Source: Camillea tinctor | Taxonomy: Eukaryota > Ascomycota > Sordariomycetes > Xylariales > Xylariaceae | Assembly: GCA_022578605.1 (NCBI GenBank) | Contig: MU394081.1 | Span: 366,598-430,597 of the forward strand | Direction: 5' to 3' | DNA length: 64,000 nucleotides | In this document: piece after piece, positions 1 to 11,895 of the stretch | How positions within the stretch are numbered: position 1 is the stretch's first letter | How the letters are laid out: every line of letters starts with the position of its first letter | Made by a program: the position numbers and the translations under genes | Notes under the pieces: generated by a model | Databases searched by the model: none | Told to the model about the DNA's origin: nothing | Seen by the model: only the letters and a program-made list of their open reading frames with translations

Positions 1-287
1 TGCCCTTCATCAAGTCCCTCAAGGACCGCCTCGACGCCGGCGAGCCCAAGACCGCCGTCCTCGACGCCCGCCTGCCCTTCGACGAGAAACGCGCCCTGTC
101 CGAGATCATCCCCGCCCTCACCTCCACCCTGCAACCCAACTGCGCCGGCGTGCACGTCGTCGAGGTCCTCCAGCCCGACGGCGGCCGGGACATCGTCAGC
201 GGCCAACCGTGGGAAGGAGAGCTCCCCGGAAGCGCCCAGGCCGCCGTCCCCGGTAAACCCACTTTCCAGTTCGACAATGTAGAATAA
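1..287 (+). CDS. CDC60: Cytosolic leucyl-tRNA synthetase, C-terminal end (5' partial)
   Basis: The window opens inside a plus-strand coding region whose codons run from base 3 to a TAA at 285-287, giving the last 94 residues of a protein. Segments such as FIKSLKDRLDAGE and LPFDEKRALSEIIPAL, and a tail near PGKPTFQFDN, resemble the C-terminal extension of fungal and animal cytosolic leucyl-tRNA synthetases, which charge tRNA-Leu. Catalytic motifs lie outside the window, so the call rests on the tail alone. Nearly every codon ends in C or G, and base composition drops sharply just after the stop. The gene converges with the PUF gene, with about 1.2 kb between them. Confidence 0.78.
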   Translation, partial: PFIKSLKDRLDAGEPKTAVLDARLPFDEKRALSEIIPALTSTLQPNCAGVHVVEVLQPDGGRDIVSGQPWEGELPGSAQAAVPGKPTFQFDNVE

Positions 288-1510
288 GATCAAAGTTAGC
301 CAGGGCCATGTAATAAGAATAAAGACAAGAAATAAGAAATAAGAATAAGCATAAGGAGTACCGAAAAACTGGGGTTTGCTTTGAAATGTACATCGAGATT
401 GTTGTTCTTTGGCTTGGTGTGTGTTTTTTATTACAATCTACGTGATGGTGTAGGTACATATGCTAGTTCGTGTAGGTAACCTACCACCAAACCCGTATTC
501 TCGCTCCATTCCATGCCATCCAAGTTGCTCTCCCTATCCCCCCCCCCCTTCCTTTATCTAGCCTTACATAAAAAGTAGGTAACTACCTGCCCACCATTAG
601 AATACAAGTGCACTACGTTGGATTTGGCAAGAAAGGGGTTATAGAGTGGGTATGGGTATGTATGTCTACGAGTTCCACGATACATCAACACACACACAGC
701 ACATATCGCATACACAAGATAGATACTACAAAAGAAAAAAATATCAGAGAGAAGGATATCGCAATAAGACATATATCTCTTTTTGGTGACTGAACAGCTT
801 CCACTGGTTCCGCACTGCCTCTAGTCTGCTCGTTTGGTTTGTCTGTCTGTCTGTCTGTCTGCCTCGGGAGACTTGTTCCCTTGCTTTTTTATATTTTTTT
901 TTTTCTCTCATAATCTTTTCCTCCATCCTCCTAGTAGGAAACCTTTTCCTATCTAGGCCTCCCTTTCTCAAAGAAAAACAAATCTGCTACAGTTCTGGTC
1001 GTTTCGTAAGAAGGAAAAAAAAAACCAAAGGTCTCTACATACAGCAAACATGGGCTTAGTGGAGCATCACTCATCAAAATGGTTTTCCCCCCAAGCCAAA
1101 CCCCGCCTGACCGCAAGTTCTCTACCCACACAACTCGGCCAACATCGAATAATGTCAAGCCCTATCTATAGGTCGCCTGAAGAGAAAAAAAAATCGTTGC
1201 TGAACAATCGTGAGGTGTGCTAAGGATCCAAGTGTGTGGTCTCCCGCCCTCCGCGGCCTGCCAAGGCGAGGGGAGTACCCATCGAATGTCTCGGGAAGAC
1301 ATCCAATTGCACCAATTGGGCCCTCTGATTCTCGAACCCAAGAGCTGAACATAAAATCAAAACGTCTCACACCAAACTCCCGTACCGATACAAACATCAA
1401 CTCAATATCGAACGACAATTCTAGTCGAGGCAAACCCACCTTGGCTCACGAGCAAGACAAGATGCACTGGGCGTTTCATCATCTCTGAAGCGCGCCCGTC
1501 AGCATCATCA
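288..1510. other. Intergenic, between convergent genes; (GTCT)n microsatellite
   Basis: This stretch lies between the stop codons of two convergent genes, so it should hold both 3' UTRs and terminators. It contains five tandem GTCT units at 841-860, several poly-T and poly-A runs and many short ORFs that look random. I see no gene in it. Confidence 0.7.
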
Positions 1511-4500
1511 TCATGGTCGAGGCGATCGCTTCCGAGGGGGTTGACCTACACGTCCACGTCTAGAATTGACCGGCTGTTCTTGCATGTAGGCCACGTTTGG
1601 CATTCCGTTGCCATATCCGTAACCTCCCATGCCCATGCCCATGCCGAATCCGGGCGGCGCAAAGCCGGCCGGGGCACCAGGAGGCTGGATTGGGCTGCCG
1701 TTTGCCACATTCTGGCCACGGTACTGGTCAATGGAGGGACTAGAGTTATTGAAACCACCGTAGCCCGCCTGCATAGGTGGGTAGTAGTTGTTCATCGGTG
1801 GTGTCCCCCGCGACAGCATGTTTTGCTGATACTGCAACTGTTGAAGGTTGACAGGTGCCATCGACCCGTTGGGTGCATTGAACATTGGACCCTGGGGCCC
1901 GTATGAGGGGTATTGGGGCATCGCAGGCTCTACGCTCTCGCTTCGAGGTACCGCAAATCCGCTCATATCATAGCCCGGAGTATTGCTGGCGGGGTTCAGA
2001 GGGTTTAAGTATTGGTTGTTAAATTGGGAATTCTGCTGGACCGCGGCATTGTTTGCTGCTTGGTTTTGCTTCGAAGCCGGCCGCTGCCTCTCTCCCGAAG
2101 CGTTGCCCCCTACGGAGTGATCGCGAGACCCTCCGCCGCCCCCACCGTTACGTGTTGAAAGACCAACCTCGTCCATAAGTCTCTTGTACCCCTGATTAGG
2201 CTGAGCCTTGATGCGAACCAATACGTTCTTCACATTTTCTACAACTTGACTTCTGATGCTCTCATCGAAGAATGGAGTGGTAAGCACCTTGAAGATCAGA
2301 GTGGCACCGCAGGCATGGTCACTGAGAATGGCTTCCAAGATCTGGTCCTTTGGTGTGAAGAAGAGGGCTTTCAGAATGGTGTCGCGTGCGTCTGCCTCTG
2401 CTTTCTGGTTAATAACCTTGAGTACGGTGAGATATGCGACTTTGTGGGTGCAGAGATGAACCAAGTATGGAACAAGCTGAGGAGCCAACACGCTGCGTCG
2501 CTGAGGGAAGGTGCAGGTGTCTAGGAACCAGGTCAGGAGAAGAGCTCCATTGGCATTGGTAGCAAGTTGGACACTGTGAAGGGCAATGGCAGCTGCTAGC
2601 ATCCTCTGCTGGTCCTTGGTAGCGTGGTGGCTCTCGAGACATGCTCTCATGGCTCGGGCACCATACCTGCCCTGGGCAATTTCCCACATTCTGCTAAGCA
2701 TGGTTTCGAAGATGAAGTCGTTAAAAGGCGAGCCGAACTTCAGGCAGCCCTGGAGGACGTAGTTGCCATATTGATCTAGGAACAACGGAATGGTGTACGG
2801 CCGAAGATGCTCAACAATTAATCCCATCTGGTTTCGTGTCTTGCAAACATCGATGATCTTCTGTGCTGCCCAGGTTCCATTCTTGTGCACGCCGATTTCA
2901 GCCATGTGTGGAGCAATCTCAGCAAGCATGGCATCCCGAAGGTCATCTGAGCAGTGCTCGAATAGTTTTTGGACAACTGTGTTGCCTAGATAGTCTGATG
3001 ATAGTTCAGCAATTTCCGGGAGCATGTCTACGGCAATGTTCTCGATCTCGGCCTGAGACAAGCTTTGGTTGTCGATACGCTTTCGGATATCCCTGAGCTT
3101 CGGGGCATCGTGAACACGAGTGTGAGTAGGCTCTCTAATCGGAGGGATTTCGTCGACAAAGGTAGTGAACTGAATCGCAGACTGCAGGCTGTGGGAAATT
3201 CTGAAAGCATCTTCGTCTGTAGCCCCAAAGGACTTGACAATCTGAGTGATATCGCCGGTCATTTCATGTAGCGGAGGGATCACCGGCGCGGCATTAATAG
3301 GACTTGAAGCAGCTCCCGTGCCATCAGCAGCCGAGTTCGCGGCATTAGAAGCATTGGCATCTTGGCCCTTTCCAAATGGATCAGGGCTTGGGCTGGGGAA
3401 GACACCGTCGTGGCCGGGGGTGTTCGAAGCGGAAGGAGGCTTAGCAAAGTTGATGCGAATGGGACCAGCTCCCGGGAAGATCTCTTTGCCATTCATACTA
3501 GCTTTAGCCGAGATAGCGCTATCGACTCTCTCAAAGTTAACAAAGCCACAGTTTTTGTGGGTGAGCACTCTTGCAGAGAGGATGGGCCCATGTGATTTGA
3601 ACATCTCGGTCAAAGTTGACGTGGTGGTAGAGGTCGGAATACTACCAAGCCATAGAGCACTTGTTGGTCCTTCCAGACCAGCTTCTTCCGCTGTTAGCAG
3701 GCCATTGTTGCGGCTGTTCGACCTGCCCAAGCTCATCGCAGCAACAGCAGTGGGGAGATCTTCATATTCCTTCTCGTTCGGTAGCTGGATCTCGGCAGCA
3801 GTTATGGAGCTATCAAGGCGGGAAGGAGTGGGGTAGTAGTTCCGCATGAGCCTCGAACCTGCTCCCTGAAGCTCGAGGACACCGGCTGTTCGTGCTCGAG
3901 GTCTAGTAGCTGAAGCCTGCGAAGCGAAAGACTGGAGACTCTGCACAGCTAAGTTATGGCTGTGGATAGCGGCATTAGTAGCCGCAAGCTGATCTTGCAA
4001 ATGCGCGGCATATTGATCCTCTATGGTTAAGTCGTCGTCATAGGCGTCGTCCTCCTCATCCGCGTATTTGTCCTTGTTGTTCACCGAGTAAGATCGGAAC
4101 CGGTTGGATTGCTTGGTGAAGTCGGCCAAATGGGGTAGATAGGAGGGAGTGGCAAGCTGAGCACGAGCGGGTTGCGGGGTCTCGGCTAGACCTAAGTAGT
4201 CCAGAGTTCTCATATGAACATCGTTCTCGCCAGCGCCATCTTTCGACATGGCAGATTGGGCTGGAGAACTAGGTCCATTGGATCCAATGCTTGCAATGCT
4301 CGCAAGCGTATTGCCTCTTTCACGACCGGGGGCATTCCACGTGCTGAAAACCGAGGGTCCAAAGGGTGAACTAGAGCCTGGGCCATGGGCAAATGGACTA
4401 CGCTGGGGCATAGAACCAGCACGGAGTCTAGACAGGAGAGTCGAAGATCGCGGTGGTTCGGGAGTTTCGCCCAAACCAGGCGAGGGGGTCTTGAATGGGC

Positions 4501-5104
4501 TTTGGGAAGGGGTTGGACGGGAAGATTGGGATGACTGAGCAGCAAGTGCCGGGACACTAAGAAGACCATTTCCGATACCACCGGGAGGGAATCGTGACGG
4601 GACCGTACCGGCTCTCGCACGCCTCGTCGATGGCAAACTCTCGGGAGTGGGCAGCTGGGTAAAGTCTGGGAAACCATCGGTTGGTGACTCGGGAATATTC
4701 TCCCGAAGGGGGGTGGAGTTGCCGCTGGTAGGCGGACCACCCCATGGATTTACTGGCAAGCCAGGAACGCCTTCTTGGGCTTGGATTTCTCTAGCTCTAG
4801 AAGGGCCATCTTGTTAGCTATGATCCAAGAGGGAAAGAAAAGGAGAATAAGATATAACTTACCTCTTGGAGAAGAGTCTGCTCGCGCCAGTCGTATCGTG
4901 CGATGGAGAACCTGCCCCAGATCGCGAGGTACCTGCCATCTTGCTGGTGGGATTCATGACGCCCGACAGACCAAACGGAGACCTGATGGCGGACGAGCTA
5001 GACGACTCGACAGGCGATACGTTAGCAGTAGGTGAATTAGAACGCTGACCGTTGGACTTGGATGGGTAACCAATAGTCAGGTGTTCGGATCTAGCAGTTG
5101 ACAT
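1511..5104 (-). CDS. RRM + Pumilio-family (PUF) RNA-binding protein, Jsn1/Puf2 type
   Basis: Two exons, 5104-4863 and 4796-1511, with a 66 nt intron (donor GTAAGT, branch GCTAAC, acceptor CTTCTAG), encode 1175 residues. The ATG at 5102-5104 opens exon 1, and the phase-2 join restores an Arg codon. After a long Ser/Pro-rich N-terminus comes one RRM at about residues 460-534 (SALWLGSIPTS, CGFVNFERVDSA), then Pumilio repeats at about 658-963 (LGNTVVQKLFEHC, NGTWAAQKII, YGNYVLQGCLKFG). The C-terminus is low-complexity, rich in Gly, Asn and Gln, and ends in a basic tail. An RRM followed by PUF repeats is the hallmark of yeast Jsn1/Puf1 and Puf2, which bind mRNA 3' UTRs, often of membrane or mitochondrial proteins. 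Which paralogue it matches cannot be settled here. Confidence 0.9.
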
Positions 5105-6238
5105 TATCGATTATACATCCGACCCTCATCAGGGAGAGGCAAAACTATAAGAACTCTCCACCACGGATGGTAGTATAGGGCGATTAGCTCCGTACAGCGC
5201 AGGTAAGCTGCGAAGACGAAGTTATTTTGTTTTTTAGTAAGGAAGATCGAATTGACGTGGTGTCAAGCTGGCTGACAAGATTTTTCTTCAACGTTGCTCG
5301 GGTGGATCGACGATCGGGTCTGCTTCTTCTGATTCTAAATTATGTCGTCGCACACGAGGCAATAGTAGAAGAATTGCCAAAAAGGAATGAAGTAGTCGAA
5401 GGTAGTAATCCCACAAATCTCTTTTGGGGTTATTACAATTGGATGAGCGACCGGGACTAGGTCGAAGTCTCTCTAGGTCAATGCTATGCCGTCTCGAAAA
5501 TAGCAATAAAATAAAAATCCCTGTGGGAAGGGGGATGGATGCGAGTTGAATTGAAAGAGTGAAAGACGACGTCTCGAGTCTAGTCGGGATGTAGCCAACA
5601 CCTCAGTTAGGACAAATATATGCTGCGAGTGTGCTATTTTCCTTTTTATTGTTTCTTTTCTTCTTTTTTCTCTCTCTTCTTTTTTGACACACTCACAAAC
5701 TCCCCTCAAGCCGTAGATGAACTAGGGAAGAATGTAGGAGGAAAGAAAACCAAATGACCAAACTGATCGAAATCAATATACAGGCTCCATTAGTGATCTA
5801 AAAGATCTAGGTGACGAAATATGAAGGGGGATGGGGGGGGAAGAGGGGGGGAAGAGCCTGGAGAAAGGAAGAAAAAAAAAAGGGAAGAAGTTGTTGTTGG
5901 TGGAGTTGAAGGAGTGAGGTGTTCCAATCCAGGAGATGGGGACAATTGGAGTGGGAGAGAGAAAAAAAAAAAAAAAAAAAAAAGAGAAAAAGGGAATAAA
6001 AAAAAAAGCTTGGTGGTGGTTGTGGTGGTTGGTGGGGAGGGGAAAAGGATGGCAAAATAGGTCAGAGGTCCCTTCAAAGTACCTAGTGTACCGAACTTTA
6101 GGTACCGTGCCTACTTTAGATACCCTGACCTACCTTACTTTTACCTCAACTGCCTATAATTACCTAAAGGTCCCGCCACTGAGCTAACTGGACCATTGGG
6201 CGGATTGCGTAGTTGCTCAGGTAAACTCGGAGTTTTTT

Positions 6239-6279
6239 ACTGGGTTTTTACTGGGTTTTACTGGGTTTTACTGGGTTCT
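6239..6279. repeat. Tandem repeat, four ACTGGGTTTT-type units
   Basis: Four consecutive units of 10-11 nt with consensus ACTGGGTTTT; the first has one extra T and the last is degenerate. It lies about 1.1 kb upstream of the PUF gene start. It is not the fungal telomere repeat TTAGGG. Confidence 0.85.
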
Positions 6280-9200
6280 GCTTGATTCAACGTAGCGCTG
6301 TTAGTGGTGGCTAGTACTAAAGCAGTAGTCAAACAGTCGGGGGCTGGCGCCAACGAACCGAGAAAGTCGACCTGTGAAACAACGGGGTTCTTTTGATTCT
6401 CTCCCTCTTCCCACCGTTGGCAACAGCCAATTGATACTTGTTATCCTGCTATTAGTTGCCTGCTATGCAATACACTTAGAGATTTGCTACAAACTGTACG
6501 TATAGGTAAAGGTATAGGTATGGCACGGTAGAGGATGGGTTCCGATATCCCCATTATTTGAATTGTCATCAGAGCGCAGTGACATAACGTAAGTGACCTC
6601 TCGACCAATAAGTAACTTGTCTGATTCTCTAGTCCTCGACAGAGCAGGGATCAGCAAAGCGCACATCATTGGCGACTCCTCTTCTTCCCTCCTTCTCCTC
6701 TCTCCTCTCTCGTCTCCTCTTCTTGCTCCTCTCTTTTTTTTTTTTTCTCTCTCTGCTAGGTTACTTGCTTATTCTTTTTCTCTCTGATAATTTTCTCTCT
6801 CTTTCTTCTCATACATCTTTCTAAGAGAAATAGGACAGGTTGTGGCAATAATAAAAAAATAGTTATACTGGGTTAGGTTAGGTCCACTATTTTAAGTACT
6901 ACATACATACTCAGTTGGTGGAATACATATAACGGCGTGCTCGCTTATAGGATCAGTGGATGTCTAGTAACTAGGTTAGCCTAGTCTCAAAGAAACTACT
7001 TAACCTACTTACTCACTTACTTACATATATCAATTCCAATATTAACATAACATACTAAGTATATAGATTATGGCAAATATACCTACCTACATCACAACAT
7101 ACGTATGTACCCTGCCCTGCCCTATCCTATCCCATCCTACGTGCAACCGGTTCTTGGTTCGATCTGCTTTCCTGTGGTGCTCTGTGCCGGCCGGGGAGTG
7201 GGGAGGGCGTCTTAGACAGACTTAAACGGTTTCCCACACCCCACTGTAAGTGACGTTCCTATACGTCTGTAGGTTACGTGACTAATCTAATTGCCCTCCA
7301 TCACAATCCAGCTTGATACCTGTTCTTTAACTTGTTCTTGTTCTTGATCTTGTTCTTGTTCTCGTTGTGCTTTGTCCTGTCTTGTTTAGTCTTGTATGTG
7401 ATGTAACGATATTTGATGGGTCCTCTTGAGATCTTGGCCTTCGACTACCTCAAATGTTAACGTGAGAGATAAGAGGTATGCATATGTCCATCAATGACCT
7501 CGGGATATACCTCTATTACAATATGTGTCTACATACTATGTACTTACATAGCGTCAAGTACATAGTGGTACAAGGTATGTAGCTAGTTGAGTAGTGTAGT
7601 CGTAGTAGATAGGGTAGGGTAGGGTAAGGTCTAACATGGAAGTACAGTACTTACCTAGTTCTCCCCCCTTCCTCTCCCCCTTCTAGAAGATCGGGAGAGC
7701 CTTGGTTATTCAAAACGGGACATAACTTACATAGGTACCTAGGTTAGCCTACATGGTTACCCCTAATTGTTCCAGGTGCCAGTCCAAGTGCCAGGCATAA
7801 CCAAGCCAGATATAGTAGCATAGCAAAATAGAGAGAAATAGCTTCAGGTAAATGAGTGAACACGCAAGGCGGCTGCCGAATCCGGGGTACGCTAAAGCCC
7901 TAACCAGACCATTTTTTCCCGCAAAAGAGATGAGGAGGGGATGGGGCCAAGCTCCCACCAAGCTCCCACCCCCATCCATCCATCATATCCCAGAAACTCC
8001 GGGTTTCGCAAGTTCAACCTAGGTTACAAGTATTCATCACTACTAGCTAAAGGCGTAAGTAACATAAAAGAATGGGCAAAGCCGGGAATCCCATACTAGC
8101 AGTTATATTCGTTGTTGTGTCTTACGAAACCTGTTTGCCATCGTACGTTTTATCAGTGAGATGTGCACGTTGTCCAACTACCCGATCTTAGCTAGGTTAA
8201 GTTAGCTTAGCCAACTTGACAGATCATACAGATATATAACCTTAGTGTTAGATAGATATCCGAATAGACAGATAGGCACATACTACATAGTACCTAGTCT
8301 GACAAGCCCACCCACCATATGCTAGATTCAGGGGTAAGTTCCTTTATTTGTTTGTTCGTTCGTAATGCACGCGTATGTATTCCGGTAAGTACATGGTGTA
8401 TGTACATGATGTATGTACCTACATCGCTGATGCTGATGCGGTAGGTATTCCTGAGATTAGGTAGGCAAGGCAGGTCGGCATTGTAGGCCGTTTTAGATGA
8501 CACAGGCTGGACGGAAACACCTAGACGCGATATCCTAGTTATCCTAAGATGTGTTACACATATAGACCAATCATGCTCGGACAGAAAGCACCAATCAATG
8601 ATCGAGGCATCGCCTTTAAAGGACACGCTAATGATCTGAAACAGGGCGATAGAATTGCTTTCACACCACTCGCTCGCTCACTCAGTCGTTCTTTCTCCCC
8701 ATTTCGTTCCATCTCCCTCTTGTAGCTAAGGTACCTAACCTAGGTACCTTGCCTTTCTAATAGAGCCTCAGTTAGTTCCTATAGGCCAGTCAGCCTACGT
8801 CACCGCCGCGCATTCAACAGTTATTGAAGGAAGGTTAAAGTAGATACTTAGGTACTGACTAGGTAGGTACTTACATGTATGTAATCTAGGTGGCTTTTCT
8901 ACTACCTATTTTACTTTTCGCTCTCCTTTTCGTGCTTCTCCTTTACCACTTACACTCCTACCAAACCTCTCTCATTCGCAGCCTTCGATAACCCCCCAGT
9001 TACCAATCTCACCATGCATTGTTTCAACTCTTTCTCAAACAACATTTTACGCTATCAGAATTTCTATTTTAGTATACCGACTAACCACAGCTACCTACGT
9101 ACATAATCTTCACCAACTATAACCTCACGCCTTGTCATCTGAACTATGGGTATGTACACTATTATTATATTATGTACATTAGGTATGTATAGAGCTGTGC

Positions 9201-9331
9201 TTTTTATAGTCACACGCCAAGCCACCATCGAGTTTTGACCGCTCATGTCTGGTTATGAATGATATGGACTACCATGTATCGATAGCTCGGAATACTACCT
9301 CGCCCTATACCACCTCTTTTCTCGCCCTGTT

Positions 9332-9356
9332 CTACACTACACTACACTACACTACA
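9332..9356. repeat. (CTACA)n microsatellite
   Basis: Five perfect CTACA units in a gene-free stretch. No function is implied. Confidence 0.9.
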
Positions 9357-11895
9357 TACGATAACTTCTTTCACTAGTATGTAAAACTATTTCTATTTCC
9401 ATATTCTCTTCTACCTACACTACACCACCCATACCTCCAAGCTGAGACGGGTTAGTCTTAGCAAAGAACCATGTTTCATTTAACACGCTTATGCCTCGCG
9501 AGGCATGGTTTTCAGATCTGCGGCTGGATGGGATCGACAATGCATAGTTGTAGTAACATACCTAGTTGTAGTTTTCCCAGCTTCTATTTCTGCCCTAGCC
9601 AAGCTACCGGCAGATGTCGAGGTTTCACGGGAATACGAACACCATCATTTGGGATCTGCGAGTCTTTGCCCAACCCGCACGCGATAGATTTGTCGACACG
9701 GCTTGCTTTTTTGTGTTCACTTTCACTTGTTTTTATTATTATTATTGACCTTTTACCGAGGAGTAAGTGTTTGGCCACGGCCACCGTTGCTGTCACCTAA
9801 AGCCAGGCACAGATGTCCCTGGCTAGTTAGGTATAACTACTATTAAGTCATTGGCAAATATCTGTGATCGGAGGGATTCTCTAAGCATTGAACCCGTTTT
9901 TGAGAGCACCGGGTGAGTTCATTAAACAGATATATTATCATGCGCGATCACAATGATAATAGATGCCCTACGAGCACAGATGATTGTTCAACGGCGCGGT
10001 TAATCATCATAAACCATTCGCTTTCGTTGGATGGGGAAACGTCCCTTACAACCCATCCTACCCAAGAGCCCAACGAACCTCGACGCACGAGGCTGAGGTC
10101 ATACAATAGTTTGAGCATCGAAACTCAAGTTAAATGAGGGGTCGTGTGTTCACCACAAACCATATCAAAGGGGCCTATGATATCATGTGGTAACCAACGC
10201 TGGCAATGCTAACACGGTCTCCCGAGGTTCTCGCTGCCCAAAAAAACAGGCCGACAGCCTTTAGCCGTGTTCTCCTCGGCACAAGATATTACGATCTCCT
10301 CGAAATGAATATTTCATCATCTAGGCGACTGGCTTCTCGAAGCACATCTGTCCAGGCTTCCAGAGCTACAAATTTTTTGGTTTATCGGGTCACCCAAACC
10401 AACCTGGCAGCTCTATTTGTTGTTACCTTCCTGACTCACGCATGCGTGCGGACGCTCAATGATCGCTGGACCACATATCTATCAGTTTGTCTCGCCTGCT
10501 GTGCTCCCACTGTCGTATCGTAGCTATGCCCCCGGCCATTTCGTGCACCGCAACGACGAGTCATCGTCAAAGCCCCCCGGCTTCCCAGTCTAGAATGATC
10601 GGCGCATTGATATGGTCGTATGATAAGGAACTCTTCGCCGATGCGGCTCAAACACCGAGTAAATGATGCTATCGGTCTAGAATAGCAGGGATTGCCTACC
10701 AGACAGCGCCAGGTCCTCCCTATGACCAGGGGTTGGCGACAGACGGCGGGGCCGTGGTATGCCTTGGTTTAAAAAAACGGACCGCTCAGGTAGGAGGTAG
10801 GTGATAAATCTCGGCTATTGGGATGAATTGCTTGTTGGCTCTTATAACGAGAAGTTAGACACGAACAAGGGAAACCAGAGGAAAGTTCATGTCTAGTCTA
10901 TCTCAATTGATGTATCATAACCCCCCTAGAGGAGGTAGGTTGAAGGGGAAGGGGGAAGAACAAAACGACACCCGTGATTTTAATGTTGACCATTCACCTC
11001 GTACAGGCCACCCATATATAAAACCACAGGTCTGCAAACATAAACTCAAGGGATAGTGTCTAAATTAGAAAAATTGGGATGTTAGCGAAAGCCTTCTTGT
11101 AACTAGCTAGCTTGATGTTATCGAGAACCAAATTATCGGAACGCGCATGTTCGAATTCCCCAGCTCCCATAGCCCCAAGTAAAGATAATATGCAAGTCTA
11201 AGGGGTCTTAAACTTGAAGAATAAATGGATATTCGAAGTGATTAAGTCGATACCGAACAAATTAACTACGCCTCATTGGAAGTAGCAGGTAACTACAGCA
11301 AGGTGGTACGAGTTAAGAATCCGTGTTCATACACCTAAATAGCAACCAACCCCTGAAATATATTACCATAAGCTCAAATCTAGGGCTGAGGTTGGTTATT
11401 ATACATCACCGCTTTAGTGGACCTATCTACCTGACTAAGTACTATTCTCACATATGGACACAAGCATTGCCCTTTCCTATATTTACTTGAACCCAACCCC
11501 CTTTTCAATACCTCCTCCCTCTCCCTCCATATCCTAGCAGTAACGCCGAGTAAGCATGACGGCCGACGTCTTATCTTGTGTGTCTATAGAGAACGAAGCA
11601 TATGCATATTTAATTAAAACACCATCTCACACTCAGAGAGAAAGGGAGATTTGAAAAAGAAAGAAAGAAAAAGCGATGGGATCATTACCCCTATTAAAAA
11701 AAAACCCCTACGTCCTACCCTACGCTACTCTAGGCCTACACATCTAACCTAGGGGATTTCTTTCTTTCTTTCTATCTACGCAACCTCCTACGTAAAAAAA
11801 AAACATAAAAAAACATCAATGCTATGCATTCCATAACCACAAATTCACAAACACAAACATGTCCCCTTCCGCTCTTTCGCTCTCCCTCTTCTTTA

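Larger units (their letters stand above)
5105..11895. other. 6.8 kb gene-free stretch with microsatellites
   Basis: This lies upstream of the PUF gene and downstream of VPS18. It holds poly-A and poly-T tracts, a CT-rich tract near 6670-6830, ACTGGGTTTT-type tandem units at 6239-6279, CTTGTT-type repeats at 7331-7365, (CTACA)n at 9332-9356, a hairpin at 8728-8750, a 16 bp palindrome at 9491-9506 and many TAGGTA/TACCTA motifs. The small ORFs present (for example 9471-9800 and 10206-10523) have no recognisable domain and no splice context that would extend them. I see no convincing gene. Confidence 0.65.

Noticed and set aside
3246..3836. Plus-strand ORF of 196 codons
   Set aside because: Lies antisense to the PUF gene, whose protein is clearly conserved on the other strand.
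5790..6077. Overlapping frames rich in Phe, Pro and Ser on the minus strand
   Set aside because: Generated by a poly-A/G-rich low-complexity tract; all frames are open because of composition.
6239..6279. Possible interstitial telomere repeat
   Set aside because: The unit is ACTGGGTTTT, not TTAGGG, and only four copies occur.
7150..7175. GGTTCGATC B-box-like sequence
   Set aside because: No A-box at the right distance and no cloverleaf, so not a tRNA.
10206..10523. Plus-strand ORF of 105 codons
   Set aside because: No splice context, no recognisable domain and no neighbouring exons.
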